Positions 16,609 through 24,180 of a stretch of 64,000 bases of DNA are shown here, piece after piece. The position numbers and the translations under genes are program-made. The notes under the pieces are model-generated. The model made no database searches. It saw only the letters and a list, made by a program, of their open reading frames with translations, and was not told the origin of the DNA. Origin of the DNA: CAWIJK01 sp963836375 (GTDB lineage: Bacteria; Actinomycetota; Acidimicrobiia; Acidimicrobiales; RAAP-2); NCBI GenBank assembly GCA_963836375.1, contig CAWIJK010000004.1, positions 806,001 through 870,000 of the forward strand, in the 5' to 3' direction. Numbering within the stretch: position 1 is the stretch's first letter; the number at the start of each line of letters is the position of its first letter.

Positions 16609-17835
16609 TCAGCGCTTCAGCCCGACGAAGGCCGGGCAGCGGATGGCGTCGGGGGGGATCTCGCCCAGCGGGAGGGGCTCGGCGATCTCGGCGTGGGTCG
16701 GCCCGACCACCGAGGCCACCGGGGCCAGGGCCCCGAGGTCGAACCCGTAGAGGCGCGCCGCGTTGGCCCCGACCATCTCTTGGACCTCGGCCGGGTCGAC
16801 CGAGGCGAAGCTCAGGCGCAGGGCCTGGCGGCTGTAGGGGAAGCTCGACTCCTTGTGGGGGTAATCGCTCCCCCACATGATCGTGTCGAGCCCGACCGCG
16901 TGGCGCAGCGCGGCCTCGGCCGGGCGCATGAAGCTCGATCCCACGTGGCACTGGCGGGCCCAGTACTCGCTCGGCCGCAAGGACAGGCCCTCGACGACCG
17001 GGTGTCCCCACTCGTACTCCTGGGAACCCACCGCGTTGCCCATCCGGTCCCAGAAGAAATCGAGGGTGCCGAGGGTCTCGGGCAGCCAGGCCGTCCCCTG
17101 CTCGGTGAAGACGAACTGCAGGTCCGGATGGCGCTCCATCACCCCGCTGAAGATGAGGTGCCACAGGGCCCGGTGGGCCCACCAGGTGACCTCGAGCATG
17201 AACACCACCTGCTCGATCGGCTCGTCGCCCATGGCCGGCACGGCACTGCCGCTGTGGTGGTTGATCGGGAGTCCGGCCGCCTCGCAGGCCGACCAGATCG
17301 GCTCGTAGCGCGCCGAGTACATCGGCTCGAGGCCCGAGCCCGGCGGGGTGCCGGGCAGCAGGATCCCGCCGCCCATCTGCGCCTCGGCCGCCCACTCGAT
17401 CTCGGCCACCGCGGCGTCGACGTCGTGCAGCATGACCTGGGCGATGCCGGCACGGCGCCCCGGGGCGGCGGCGCAGAAGTCGGCCAGCCACCGGTTGTGG
17501 GCCCGCAGGCCGGCCCAGCGGGCCTCGAGGTCTCCCTCGGTCGCCCCGGGCATCTGCACCTTGAGCGAGTGCTCGGGATAGAAGGGCGGGATCGTGTTGG
17601 GGTAGATGACCTCGGCCACGATGCCGTCGGCCTCGAGGTCGGCCAGGCGGCGGTCGCTGTCCCAGTTGCTGCGGCCCTCTTCGCCGAGCAGGTCCTCGTG
17701 GAGCACGGGGTAGGCCCGGGCCCACTCGTCGAACGACTCGTGCCAGCGCGAGGGCAGGTAGGGCCGGTACTGGGCGACGTCGGCCCCGCCGTGGCAGTCG
17801 GCCGAGATGATCACGTAGCGGTCGCTGCCCCGCAT
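16609..17835 (-). CDS. Amidohydrolase family protein
   Basis: 408 aa, paralogous in style to the amidohydrolase at 13556: it opens YVIISADCHGGAD and has INHHSGSAVP, FVFTEQGTAWLPETL and WGSDYPHKESSFPYS as candidate metal and active-site segments. The frame extends upstream, but the ATG at 17835 begins the conserved core and is the only good candidate; the region before it is Arg/Pro-rich nonsense overlapping the promoter. It is the first gene of the catabolic operon and faces the TetR gene at 17946, which probably controls it. Confidence 0.8.
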   Translation of the reverse strand: MRGSDRYVIISADCHGGADVAQYRPYLPSRWHESFDEWARAYPVLHEDLLGEEGRSNWDSDRRLADLEADGIVAEVIYPNTIPPFYPEHSLKVQMPGATEGDLEARWAGLRAHNRWLADFCAAAPGRRAGIAQVMLHDVDAAVAEIEWAAEAQMGGGILLPGTPPGSGLEPMYSARYEPIWSACEAAGLPINHHSGSAVPAMGDEPIEQVVFMLEVTWWAHRALWHLIFSGVMERHPDLQFVFTEQGTAWLPETLGTLDFFWDRMGNAVGSQEYEWGHPVVEGLSLRPSEYWARQCHVGSSFMRPAEAALRHAVGLDTIMWGSDYPHKESSFPYSRQALRLSFASVDPAEVQEMVGANAARLYGFDLGALAPVASVVGPTHAEIAEPLPLGEIPPDAIRCPAFVGLKR

Positions 17836-17931
17836 CTGCCTGTGCGCCCTCCCCGACGTGTCGCGGTCGGTCCCCCCGGCGGCGGCCCCGGGCGGCGGTC
17901 CCGGCCTGCCCGACCTCCGACGGTCCGCTTC

Positions 17932-17946
17932 TGTAGCATCGTTACA
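17932..17946. promoter_or_regulatory. Palindromic operator at tetR start
   Basis: TGTAGC-ATC-GTTACA, a near-perfect 6-3-6 inverted repeat whose last base is the A of the tetR ATG. A -10-like TAGCAT (17934-17939) lies inside it, six bases before the start, so the tetR message is probably leaderless and the operator would block it. It lies between the divergent tetR and amidohydrolase operon. Confidence 0.55.
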
Positions 17947-18626
17947 TGGGTGCGACGGGCGGTCAAGGGCGGGGCCGGGCCGGGACCCGGGACCCGGGGG
18001 CCGGCCCGCTCTCACGCGACGAGGTCCTGGGCGCCGCCCTCGAGATCGTCGGGTCCGAGGGCGCCGACCGGCTGACCATCAGGGGCCTGGCGGCCAAGCT
18101 GGGCGTGGCGGTGACGGCCATCTACTGGCACGTGGGGGACAAGCAGGCCCTGTTGGACGGGGTGGCCCAGAAGGTCATCGCCGAGATGGGCGAGGTGACG
18201 GTGCGCGGCCGCGGGCCCGAGGCCCGGCTGGTGTCGATCGGCCGGTCCCTGCGGCGCTCCCTGCTCGAGCGGGCCGACCTGGTGGCCCTGGTCCACCGGC
18301 AGGGTCGCACCGCCGCCCTCTTCCGGCCGGCCCGCCGGGTCCTCGTGCGCGAGCTGACGGCGGCCGGTGTGGAGGGCACCGACGCGGTCCGGGCCGCCCG
18401 GGCCATCTTGAGCCTGGTCGTCGGCTCGGTCCTGATCGACCGCCAGGTCGAGCGCCAGCCGGCTCAGGTCGAAGGGCCCGGGGACCTCTGGACGGCCGAC
18501 GACGTCCCCGACGACCCCGAGCTGCTGGCCCTCCTGGCCGAGCCGGGGGACGAGCGGGCGCTGTTCGACTACTCCCTGGGCGTCCTCGTGCGCGCCGTCA
18601 TCGCACCACCGACGGCCGAGTCGTGA
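17946..18626 (+). CDS. TetR family transcriptional regulator
   Basis: 226 aa. N-terminal helix-turn-helix: LSRDEVLGAALEIVGSEGADRLTIRGLAAKLGV then TAIYWHVGDKQALLDGVA, the classic TetR DNA-binding pattern (residues about 22-70). The C-terminal ligand domain (TetR_C-like, VALVHRQGRTAALFRPARR) is unspecific. Divergent from the amidohydrolase operon and overlapping the following M20 gene by GTGA, so it likely represses both sides through the palindrome at its own start codon. Confidence 0.88.
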   Translation: MGATGGQGRGRAGTRDPGAGPLSRDEVLGAALEIVGSEGADRLTIRGLAAKLGVAVTAIYWHVGDKQALLDGVAQKVIAEMGEVTVRGRGPEARLVSIGRSLRRSLLERADLVALVHRQGRTAALFRPARRVLVRELTAAGVEGTDAVRAARAILSLVVGSVLIDRQVERQPAQVEGPGDLWTADDVPDDPELLALLAEPGDERALFDYSLGVLVRAVIAPPTAES

Positions 18627-19843
18627 CCGGCCCGCCACCGGGCGACGGGCTGCACGCCGGGGTCGACGCCGCCTTCGACGAGATGGTCGACACCCGACGT
18701 CACCTGCACGCGCACCCCGAGCTCAGCGCCGAAGAGCACGCCACCACCGCCCTCATCAGGGGGCGGGCCGCCGCCCTCGGCCTCGTCGAGCGCCCGGTGG
18801 CCACGCCCACCGGTGCGGCCTTCATGCTCGAGGGCGGACACCGGGGCCAGACGGTGGTCCTGCGGGCCGACATCGACGCCCTCCCGGTGGACGAGCGGGT
18901 GGCGGTGGGCTTCCGCTCGGTGGTCGAGGGTCGGATGCACGCGTGCGGCCACGACGCGCACACCGCGGTGCTCCTCGGCGCCGCCCGGGTGCTCGCCGGT
19001 CGGGCGGACGACCTTCCCGGCCGGTACCTCTTCGTCTTCCAACCGGCCGAGGAGGCCATGATGGGGGCCCGCACCATGGTCGACGGCGGCCTGCTCGAGG
19101 GCCTGGAGGGGGCACGGGTGATCGGGCACCACGTGACCTCCGCCCTCCCGGTGGGCATGGTCGGGATCCGCCGCGGCATCGCCATGGCCGAGGTCCACCA
19201 GCTGCGGGTCACCCTGCGCGGGGCGGGGGGCCACGGGGCGATGCCCACCGCCTCGGGCGACGTCGTGCGGGCCATCGCCCGGCTGGTCGACGACCTGGGC
19301 GGCACGGTGACCGGGCTCAGCTACGAAGGCGTGGACTGCGTGTGCACGGCCGGCGTGCTGCGTGCGGGCACGGCCTCGAACGTGGTGCCCGACCACGCCG
19401 TGCTCGAGGGCACCCTGCGCACCTTCACCCCCGACCAGCGCGCCGAGGCCCTCGGACGCCTCCAGACGCTGTGCGACACCCTGGCCGACGGACAGGGCGT
19501 CGAGGTCGCCCTCGAGGTGGTGGCCCACGGGCCGGCGGTGGTGAACGACCCCGGGGTGGCCGCGGTGGTGGCCGACGCGGCGCGCTCGAGCCTCCGGGCC
19601 GAGCGGATCCTCGCCATGGGGCCGGTGACCCCGAGCGACGACGTGAGCGAGTTCTTGAACCGTCTGGCCGGGTGCTACTTCTTCGTGGGCGGCGCCCTCC
19701 CCGACGGCTCGAGCGGTGCCCACCACGCCCCGAACTTCGCCATCGACGAGCAGTCCATGCGGGTCGCCTGCACCGTGACCGTCGAGGCGGCGCGAGCCCT
19801 GGCCGCCCCCGGGGGGACGGCGACCACCACCGCCGAGCGGTGA
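18623..19843 (+). CDS. M20 family amidohydrolase (hippurate/IAA-amide hydrolase type)
   Basis: 406 aa zinc-dependent amidohydrolase. Family motifs: RRHLHAHPELSAEEHATT, VLRADIDALPVDE, the metal site MHACGHDAHTAVLLGAA, FQPAEEAMMGARTMVDGG, and the dimerisation-domain sequence GGHGAMPTASGD. The C terminus has GSSGAHHAPNFAIDE, with the last metal His. Such enzymes cleave N-acyl or aryl-amide amino acids. GTG 18623 overlaps the TetR stop by four bases, so the two are co-transcribed. Together with the divergent catabolic operon it suggests use of an amide-linked compound. Confidence 0.85.
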   Translation: MTGPPPGDGLHAGVDAAFDEMVDTRRHLHAHPELSAEEHATTALIRGRAAALGLVERPVATPTGAAFMLEGGHRGQTVVLRADIDALPVDERVAVGFRSVVEGRMHACGHDAHTAVLLGAARVLAGRADDLPGRYLFVFQPAEEAMMGARTMVDGGLLEGLEGARVIGHHVTSALPVGMVGIRRGIAMAEVHQLRVTLRGAGGHGAMPTASGDVVRAIARLVDDLGGTVTGLSYEGVDCVCTAGVLRAGTASNVVPDHAVLEGTLRTFTPDQRAEALGRLQTLCDTLADGQGVEVALEVVAHGPAVVNDPGVAAVVADAARSSLRAERILAMGPVTPSDDVSEFLNRLAGCYFFVGGALPDGSSGAHHAPNFAIDEQSMRVACTVTVEAARALAAPGGTATTTAER

Positions 19844-19916
19844 CACCGACGACCCACCGGGCCCCTCGGTCCCCGGCGGGACCCGCGCCTGGCCGCAGAG
19901 CAGCCACAATGGCCCC

Positions 19917-20690
19917 ATGACCACGGCCGACCTCTTCTCCGTCGCATCCAAGACCGCCCTCGTGACCGGTGGGTCCCGGGGCATCGGCCGCATGGTGGCC
20001 ACCGGCTTCGTCGAGGCCGGGGCCAAGGTCTACATCTCGTCTCGCAAGGCCGAGGTGTGCGAGAAGGTCGCCGCCGAGCTCTCCACGACCGGCCAGTGCT
20101 TCTCGATCCCGGCCGACCTGTCGACCGAGTCGGGCTGCCGGGGGCTGGCGGCGGCGCTCGCCGAGCGCGAGGACCGCCTGGACGTCTTGGTCAACAACGC
20201 CGGCGCCACCTGGGGGGCACCCCTCGAGGAGTACGACGAGGTGGCCTGGGAGCGGGTGCTGGCCCTCAACGTGAAAGGGGTGTTCCACCTGACCAAGTTC
20301 CTCCGGCCCCAGCTGCGGGCGGCGGGGACGGCCCAAGAACCGGCCCGGGTCATCAACATCGGTTCGATCGACGGCCTGTCGGTTCCGGTGCTCGAGACCT
20401 ACGCCTATTCGGCCTCCAAGGCGGCGGTCCACCACCTGACCCGGCACCTGGCCAAGAAGCTGGCCCCCGAGGTCACGGTCAACGCCATCGCCCCCGGGCC
20501 GTTCGAGTCCAAGATGATGGCGGCCACGCTCGAGGCGTTCGGCGAGCAGATCGCGGCGGGCAACCCGTTGCGGCGGATCGGCCGGCCCGACGACATGGCC
20601 GGCGCGGCGATCTTCTTGGCCTCGCCGGCGGGGGCGTACGTGACCGGGGCGGTGATCCCGGTGGACGGGGGCATGTCCGCCCTGCGCTGA
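19917..20690 (+). CDS. Short-chain dehydrogenase/reductase (RhlG/FabG-like)
   Basis: 257 aa. TALVTGGSRGIGRMVA cofactor loop, DVLVNNAGATWG, catalytic Ser in NIGSIDGL and YAYSASKAAVHHLTRHLAKKLAP with the Tyr-x3-Lys pair; the C terminus GAYVTGAVIPVDGG is the usual SDR end. The segment around RVLALNVKGVFHLTKFLRPQL resembles beta-ketoacyl reductases of the rhamnolipid/gluconate-5-dehydrogenase type. ATG 19917 is six bases behind a CACAAT hexamer, so this mRNA may be leaderless. Monocistronic by context. Confidence 0.85.
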   Translation: MTTADLFSVASKTALVTGGSRGIGRMVATGFVEAGAKVYISSRKAEVCEKVAAELSTTGQCFSIPADLSTESGCRGLAAALAEREDRLDVLVNNAGATWGAPLEEYDEVAWERVLALNVKGVFHLTKFLRPQLRAAGTAQEPARVINIGSIDGLSVPVLETYAYSASKAAVHHLTRHLAKKLAPEVTVNAIAPGPFESKMMAATLEAFGEQIAAGNPLRRIGRPDDMAGAAIFLASPAGAYVTGAVIPVDGGMSALR

Positions 20691-20714
20691 GCGTCCGGCC
20701 GGGGTGCGGGGCGG

Positions 20715-21563
20715 TCAGGTGAAGACGACGGTGCGGGACCCGTTGAGAAGGACCCGGTCCTCGAGGTGCCAGCGCAGCCCCCGGGCCAGGACGCTGCACT
20801 CGATGTCCCGGCCGACCCGGCGCAGCTCCTCGGGGCTGTCGCTGTGGTCGATGCGCCGGGTGTCCTGTTCGATGATCGGCCCGGCGTCGAGGTCGGCCGT
20901 GACGTAATGGCAGGTGGCGCCGATGAGCTTGACCCCCCGCTCGAAGGCCTGGTGGTAGGGGCGGGCCCCGGCGAACGAGGGCAGGAAGCTGTGGTGGATG
21001 TTGACGATCCGGCCCCGGTGGCGCTCGCAGAGGTCGCCCGGGAGGACCTGCATGTAGCGGGCCAGCACCATCACGTCGCCGCCCGAGGCGGTGAACCGGC
21101 GCTCCACCTCGGCGAAGGCCGCCGTGGGGTCGTCGGTCACCGGAACGTGGTGGAAGGGGATCCCGTGCCACTCGACCACGGCCCGCAGGTCCTCGTGGTT
21201 GGAGATCACGCACGGGATCTCGCAGTCGAGGTCCCCGCTGCGCCAGCGGTAGAGGAGGTCGGCCAGGCAGTGCTCCTCCCGACTGACCAGGATCACCACC
21301 CGCTTGGCCACGTCGGTGTCGCTCAGGCCCCAGGACATCTCGAATTCGCGGGCCGTCGGGGAGAAGCGTTCGGCGAAGCCGTCGGGCCCGAAGGGCAACG
21401 AGTCGGCGATGACCTCGATGCGCAGGAAGAAGCGCCCGGTCGACAGGTCGCCGTGCTGGGCCGCCTCGAGCACCCAGCCACCTTCGGCGGCGATGAACCC
21501 GCTCACCGCGGCCACGATGCCGGTCCGGTCCGGACAGGTCACGGTCAGGACGTAGCGGCGCAC
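20715..21563 (-). CDS. purU: Formyltetrahydrofolate deformylase PurU
   Basis: 282 aa; hydrolyses 10-formyl-THF to formate and THF, supplying formate for purine synthesis or balancing the one-carbon pool. N-terminal ACT domain (YVLTVTCPDRTGIVAAVSGFIA, residues 4-25), then the formyltransferase-like catalytic part with ISNHEDLR, VLARYMQVL, NIHHSFLPSFAGARPYHQA and THE-like CHYVTADLDAGPIIEQD, containing the expected Asn/His/Asp triad. Length is normal. GTG start. Stands alone, convergent with the SDR at 19917. Confidence 0.93.
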   Translation of the reverse strand: MRRYVLTVTCPDRTGIVAAVSGFIAAEGGWVLEAAQHGDLSTGRFFLRIEVIADSLPFGPDGFAERFSPTAREFEMSWGLSDTDVAKRVVILVSREEHCLADLLYRWRSGDLDCEIPCVISNHEDLRAVVEWHGIPFHHVPVTDDPTAAFAEVERRFTASGGDVMVLARYMQVLPGDLCERHRGRIVNIHHSFLPSFAGARPYHQAFERGVKLIGATCHYVTADLDAGPIIEQDTRRIDHSDSPEELRRVGRDIECSVLARGLRWHLEDRVLLNGSRTVVFT

Positions 21564-21663
21564 CGGCCCATCATCTCGTCCGGGACCCCGGCGGGCAACG
21601 GGCCGGGGGGCGACCCCGGGTCCCCGACCCGATCAGCGGGCCGGCCACCGGTACGTTGAGGCG

Positions 21664-22350
21664 ATGGCGAGGGTGCTCGTGGTCGATGACGACGACGTGG
21701 TCCGTGACGTCATCGTCCGCTATCTCGAGCGGGAGGGTTTCGACCACCTCCAGGCGGGGGACGGCGACGAGGCCCGCCGGATGGTCAGCGGCCACGAGCT
21801 CGATCTGGTCATCCTCGACGTCATGCTGCCGGGCATGAACGGGCTGGACGTCTGCCGGTGGATCCGGGCCTCGGGGGACCTTCCTGTCATCCTGCTCACC
21901 GCCCGGGGCGAGGAGACGGACCGGATCGTCGGCCTCGAGCTCGGGGCCGACGACTACGTGGTCAAGCCGTTCTCCCCGCGCGAACTGGTGGAGCGGGTGA
22001 AGGCCATCTTGCGCCGGGCGGCCCCGGTCACGCCTCGGGACCCGGTCCCCTTGGACGTGGCCGGGCTCCGCATCGACCCCGCCACCCGCGAGGTGCGGCG
22101 CGACGGCGAGGTCCTGGCCCTCACGGCCACCGAGTTCGAGCTCCTCTGGTGCCTGGCCAGCCACCCGAGGGTCGTCTTCTCCCGCCAGCAGCTGCTGTCG
22201 CGGGTCTGGGGCTACCAGGCCGGCATCGACACCGGGACGAGCACGGTCACCGTCCACGTCCGCCGCCTGCGCGAAAAGGTCGAGCGCGACCCGTCGGCGC
22301 CGACGCTCATCACGACGGTCTGGGGCGTGGGCTACCGGTTCGAGCCCTGA
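21664..22350 (+). CDS. OmpR-family response regulator (orphan)
   Basis: 228 aa. Receiver domain with acidic pocket DDDD at 8-11, phosphoacceptor Asp52 in LVILDVMLPG, Thr79 and Lys101 in GADDYVVKPF; then a winged-helix Trans_Reg_C domain (LTATEFELLWCLASHPRVVFSRQQLLSRVWG through VTVHVRRLREKVE and GVGYRFEP). No histidine kinase gene is adjacent, so its partner is elsewhere. A -10-like TACGTT sits six bases before the ATG, suggesting a leaderless transcript. RegX3, MtrA and PhoB are similar in design; the target genes cannot be told. Confidence 0.9.
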   Translation: MARVLVVDDDDVVRDVIVRYLEREGFDHLQAGDGDEARRMVSGHELDLVILDVMLPGMNGLDVCRWIRASGDLPVILLTARGEETDRIVGLELGADDYVVKPFSPRELVERVKAILRRAAPVTPRDPVPLDVAGLRIDPATREVRRDGEVLALTATEFELLWCLASHPRVVFSRQQLLSRVWGYQAGIDTGTSTVTVHVRRLREKVERDPSAPTLITTVWGVGYRFEP

Positions 22351-22380
22351 GTCCTCGCCGCCCTAGAGCGCGGCGAGGAC
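22351..22380. terminator. Bidirectional stem-loop between convergent genes
   Basis: GTCCTCGCCGC (22351-22361) pairs perfectly with GCGGCGAGGAC (22370-22380) around eight bases. It starts directly after the response-regulator stop and its far arm lies in the last codons of the convergent peroxiredoxin gene. Probable shared terminator; no T-tract. Confidence 0.5.
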
Positions 22381-22845
22381 GGACTCGGCCGAGCTCACGT
22401 CGAGCCCGGGCTTGGGCTCGACCATCAGCGCGGTCACCACCCCGTCCTCGAGGATCGCCGCATAGCGCTGGGAGCGGGCGCCCAGTCCGACCGCCCTCCC
22501 GTCCATCTCGAGCCCGACCGCCTTGGTGAACTCGCCGTTGCCGTCGGCCAGCATCACAACCTTGTCCCCGACGTGCTGGTCGCGGCCCCAGGCCCCCATG
22601 ACGAAGGGGTCGTTCACCGACAGACAGGCCACGGTGTCGACCCCCTTGGCGGCCAGCTCGTCGGAGCGCAGCACGAACCCCGGCAGGTGGTGGTCCGAGC
22701 AGGTCGGGGTGAAGGCGCCCGGCACGGCGAAGAGCACGACCTTGCCGTGACCCAATGCCTCGGTGGACCGGACCGCCGTCGGTCCGTCCTTGCCCATCGT
22801 CCGCAGCTCCACATCGGGGATCCGCTCGCCGACCGCGATCGTCAT
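22363..22845 (-). CDS. Prx5-type peroxiredoxin
   Basis: 160 aa thiol peroxidase. Peroxidatic Cys in the motif PGAFTPTCSDHHLPGF (about residues 41-56), preceded by VVLFAVPG and followed by VDTVACLSVNDPFVMGAWGRD, as in type-II/Prx5 peroxiredoxins. It would reduce H2O2 or alkyl peroxides in the cytosol. ATG 22845 overlaps the TGA of the upstream TetR gene (ATGA), making it the third gene of a short operon with that regulator and a deazaflavin nitroreductase, all presumably controlled by the tandem operators at 23993-24025. Confidence 0.9.
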   Translation of the reverse strand: MTIAVGERIPDVELRTMGKDGPTAVRSTEALGHGKVVLFAVPGAFTPTCSDHHLPGFVLRSDELAAKGVDTVACLSVNDPFVMGAWGRDQHVGDKVVMLADGNGEFTKAVGLEMDGRAVGLGARSQRYAAILEDGVVTALMVEPKPGLDVSSAESVLAAL

Positions 22846-23483
22846 GGTCTCGCTCCTTGCCTAGGTCCTCGCCCCGAGCTTCGCCCAACGCGCCGTGCCT
22901 CCGCCAACGCGCCCCGGGCGCCCAGCGCACCGAAGGCGTCGGCGGCGGCCGACCAGGTCGACGAGAGGTCCGACCCGGCGGGGTAGCGCCCGTCGAGCTC
23001 CAAGATGACCATCCCGTGGGCACACGACCACAGGGCCTGGGCCACCGAGGGGTCGCCGGTGACCACGAAGAACGGCTCGCCCGCCCACTCCTCGAGGCCC
23101 GGGGTGAGACGGGACCGGTCCAGGGGTCCCACGGTCGCCAGCCGGTAGAGGTTCGGGTGCTCGAGGGCCAGGGTCCGGTAGGCGCCGAGGAGGGCCCGGA
23201 CCCCCCCGGTCGGCCCGGCGGCGCCGACCGCGGCGTGGAGGCGCTCGCCGAAGTTGGCCAGACCCTCTTCGACCAGGGCCGACTCCACGCTCGCCTTGTC
23301 GCTGAAGTGCTTGTAGAGCGACGGCGCCCGCATCCCGGTCTCGGTGCCCAGGCGGCGCATGGTGAGGGCCCCCGCCCCCTCGGTCTCGAGCACCCGGCGG
23401 GCGGCGGCGACGATCTCGGCCGCCCGCGGCGTGGAGCGGGGCCGGCTGGGCCGAACCGGGGCGGGCCCCCGGCCCTGGGCCAT
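22842..23483 (-). CDS. TetR family transcriptional regulator
   Basis: 213 aa. DNA-binding domain TPRAAEIVAAARRVLETEGAGALTMRRLG then MRAPSLYKHFSDKASVESALV (about 16-68). The C-terminal part matches the TetR_C_33-like type (ALEHPNLYRLATVGPL, WSCAHGMVILELDGRYP). The long upstream frame is a shadow; ATG 23483 overlaps the preceding stop codon (ATGA). As the middle gene of a nitroreductase-TetR-peroxiredoxin operon with two perfect palindromes before the first gene, it is very likely the autorepressor of the operon. Confidence 0.88.
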   Translation of the reverse strand: MAQGRGPAPVRPSRPRSTPRAAEIVAAARRVLETEGAGALTMRRLGTETGMRAPSLYKHFSDKASVESALVEEGLANFGERLHAAVGAAGPTGGVRALLGAYRTLALEHPNLYRLATVGPLDRSRLTPGLEEWAGEPFFVVTGDPSVAQALWSCAHGMVILELDGRYPAGSDLSSTWSAAADAFGALGARGALAEARRVGRSSGRGPRQGARP

Positions 23484-23947
23484 CAGGCGCCCTCGTCGAG
23501 GGCGAACACCGGGTGGAGGGGGGCGATGGCGGCGATCTCCTCGTCGGAGGACGCCGCGTCCACGCCGTCGAAGAAGACGCCCACCTCGAGCTTCCAGCGA
23601 CGCAGGTAGGCCCGGATGATCTGGACCTTGTCGGCGTCGTCGAGCTCTGTGGCGAGGTGGTGCCGGCGGCGGCGGCCGACCACGAGGTCGAGGCTGCCCG
23701 CGGCGGCCCGCACGTTGCGGACCCACTGGGTCTCGCCGCGCGGGGAGACCAGGTACCGGCGGCCCTCGACGTTCAACAGGTTCACCGGCACCCGGCGCAG
23801 CTCCCCGCTCCGGCGTCCGCGGACCTCGAGCACCCGGGAGCCCCAGACGCTGATCCCGGCCCGGGTGAGCGCGGCCACGGTGCGGTTGAAGACCTGGGTG
23901 GTGAACCACCCGGGCGGCCGGTACCTCGGTGTCGCGGACGGGGCCAT
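23483..23947 (-). CDS. Deazaflavin (F420)-dependent nitroreductase family protein
   Basis: 154 aa, Ddn-like split-barrel family. VLEVRGRRSGELRRVPVNLLNVEGRRYLVSP-type sequence around residues 38-70 and the QWVRNVRAA segment are the family's F420-binding hallmarks. Known relatives reduce quinones, nitro-compounds or enones with F420H2. ATG 23947 is the first gene of an operon with a TetR repressor and peroxiredoxin, pointing to a detoxification role toward electrophiles or oxidants. The 5' leader contains the tandem operators. Confidence 0.85.
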   Translation of the reverse strand: MAPSATPRYRPPGWFTTQVFNRTVAALTRAGISVWGSRVLEVRGRRSGELRRVPVNLLNVEGRRYLVSPRGETQWVRNVRAAAGSLDLVVGRRRRHHLATELDDADKVQIIRAYLRRWKLEVGVFFDGVDAASSDEEIAAIAPLHPVFALDEGA

Positions 23948-23992
23948 GGCTGCTCCTCTTCCTCTCTCGGACCCGGCTGGGGGGTCCTCGTG

Positions 23993-24025
23993 GCTAACGG
24001 TGTTAGCTTAGCTAACGACGTTAGC
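23993..24025. promoter_or_regulatory. Two tandem perfect TetR-type operators
   Basis: GCTAAC-GGT-GTTAGC at 23993-24007 and GCTAAC-GAC-GTTAGC at 24011-24025, both perfect 6-3-6 palindromes with centres 18 bp apart, 46 bp before the nitroreductase start. Same-type tandem sites are typical for cooperative TetR dimer pairs. The A/T-rich core (TTAGCTTAGCTAAC) differs strongly from its surroundings. Confidence 0.8.
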
Positions 24026-24095
24026 CACGGCAAGAGGGCATCCCCCGTCAAGACCCCCCGTGGTCGGCCGGGCCCGGTGACGGCGGGCCGGGCCC

Positions 24096-24138
24096 GTGAC
24101 CTTGTGCCCTTGTCCGGAGTACCGGGGGGGCGGACGCT
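24096..24138 (+). promoter_or_regulatory. Putative DosR-type promoter of ppsA
   Basis: Box GTGACCTTGTGCCC at 24096-24109 (two mismatches to GGGACCTTNGGCCC), then exactly 23 nt, then GACGCT at 24133-24138 as the -10. The same 23-nt spacing and the identical -10 hexamer occur at the por promoter. Predicted transcript start near 24145. Confidence 0.5.
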
Positions 24139-24180
24139 GGGGGGAGGCCGCCACCGGGCGGCCCCGAAGGACGGTCCACG

